DNA of 16,763 nt. Origin: GCA-2719315 sp964448645 (GTDB lineage: Bacteria > Bacteroidota > Bacteroidia > Flavobacteriales > Flavobacteriaceae). Position numbers and translations under genes: made by a program. Below, piece after piece: positions 16,224 through 16,763 of this stretch (within the stretch, counting starts at the first letter, position 1; each line of letters begins with the position of its first letter). The stretch is from assembly GCA_964448645.1 (NCBI GenBank), contig CAYUZY010000033.1:1-16763 (forward strand), in the 5' to 3' direction. The notes beneath the pieces are model-generated. The model made no database searches. It was not told where the DNA came from and was given only the letters and a program-made list of their open reading frames with translations.

Positions 16224-16231
16224 CAAAAATA
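16224..16231 (-). promoter_or_regulatory. TATTTTTG box close to the pfkB-family start
   Basis: On the minus strand TATTTTTG fits the TAnnTTTG -7 consensus and ends four bases before the ATG of the kinase gene. A transcript from it would be leaderless or nearly so. A TTTG lies 25 bases further upstream, longer than the usual spacing of about 20. In DNA this AT-rich the match could be chance, and the kinase may instead be read from the rnhA transcript. Confidence 0.2.
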
Positions 16232-16270
16232 TAAAACTCTTTTTGCTTAAAAGGAACAAAAGTGAACAAT

Positions 16271-16732
16271 TTATAATTTAAAGCCAGAATCAATAGATAA
16301 TTCATTTGAATTTGCTGCCTCTACAGCTAGAAAGTCACATCTTTCGTTTTGAGGATGATTGCTATGGCCTTTAATCCATTCAAATTTTACGTTATGTTTT
16401 TTATAAACATTTAAAAATCTCTTCCAAAGGTCAACATTTTTCTTTTTTTTAAAATTATTTTTTTTCCAATCAAAAAGCCATTTTTTTTTAATAGCATCAA
16501 CAACATATTTTGAATCAGAATAAATAATTACATCAAAACCATCCTTTTTTAGTAATTCTAATCCAGTTATTACTGCCAATAATTCCATTCTATTATTTGT
16601 GGTTTTAGTAAATCCCTTAGAAAACTCTTTAATTAAATTCTTTCCAACCCATTCCATTATTAATCCATATCCGCCAGGACCTGGATTACCTAGTGATGAA
16701 CCATCTGTATATATATTTACTCTTTTAAACAA
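16271..16732 (-). CDS. rnhA: Ribonuclease HI
   Basis: This 153-residue enzyme cleaves the RNA strand of RNA/DNA hybrids, acting at R-loops and primer remnants. All catalytic residues are visible: Asp10 in IYTDGS, Glu50 in NNRMEL, Asp73 in YSDSKY and Asp133 in NERCD, with the helper His123 in IKGHS. A lysine-rich segment at 82-99 corresponds to the basic handle that binds the hybrid in the E. coli enzyme. Length is typical of HI-type enzymes. The start is TTG at 16732, placed by the IYTDGS motif at residues 7-12. No ATG exists further upstream, and the frame stays open to the window edge (the 31 bases before the start), so the true start could lie slightly earlier. The kinase gene follows after 51 bp on the same strand. 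Confidence 0.95.
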   Translation of the reverse strand: MFKRVNIYTDGSSLGNPGPGGYGLIMEWVGKNLIKEFSKGFTKTTNNRMELLAVITGLELLKKDGFDVIIYSDSKYVVDAIKKKWLFDWKKNNFKKKKNVDLWKRFLNVYKKHNVKFEWIKGHSNHPQNERCDFLAVEAANSNELSIDSGFKL

Positions 16733-16763
16733 TCTAAACTTTGAACAAAATTGATTAAATAAC

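Noticed and set aside
16435..16500. Runs of seven to eight T in rnhA, suspected of sequencing indels
   Set aside because: The reading frame is continuous through them, all catalytic residues are in register, and the lysine-rich product matches the expected handle region.

Overview
The window is very AT-rich. GC is roughly a quarter overall, with coding stretches in the addAB region near 13%. It is densely packed with protein genes and has no gene-free stretch over about 165 bp. Gene content points to a marine-type member of the Bacteroidota, most likely Flavobacteriia. The evidence is a CrtI of flavobacterial type, a Bacteroidota-style AddA/AddB pair, the long (about 630-residue) amidophosphoribosyltransferase beside a PfkB kinase and RNase HI, almost no Shine-Dalgarno sequences, and one gene with a TAnnTTTG-type -7 box. 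This is inference from sequence alone; no taxonomic search was possible. No rRNA, tRNA, CRISPR array, insertion sequence or phage gene was seen.

Left part (1-5816): 35 bases at the left edge look like the start of a minus-strand gene. Next come a YeeZ-like NAD(P)-binding epimerase/dehydratase-family protein and a small helical protein resembling the DUF2383 ferritin-like family. A minus-strand pair follows: a CruF-like (DUF422) carotenoid membrane enzyme and a small lipoprotein. Divergent from that pair is a plus-strand run of a voltage-gated potassium channel, a secreted ThuA-like protein and the phytoene desaturase CrtI. The two carotenoid genes suggest pigment synthesis, but phytoene synthase, cyclase and hydroxylase genes are not in the window.

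Middle (5800-12669): on the minus strand, an addA-like helicase/nuclease gene is followed 15 bp later by an addB-like nuclease gene. Together they should encode a double-strand-break end-processing complex. A calcium-binding (EF-hand) membrane-anchored protein follows 27 bp downstream; its 3' end overlaps the 3' end of crtI by 17 bp, tail to tail.

Right part (12766-16763): a manganese-type superoxide dismutase lies on the plus strand, divergent from addA and convergent with purF. The minus strand then reads rnhA, pfkB-family kinase, purF, with only 4 bp between the last two. This looks like a purine/nucleotide housekeeping block.

The clearest oddities are the frequent TTG start codons (five genes where conserved N-terminal motifs leave no other choice), the EF-hand/transmembrane fusion protein, and a PurF with a non-canonical glutaminase oxyanion motif. 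No clearly new multi-gene system could be supported.
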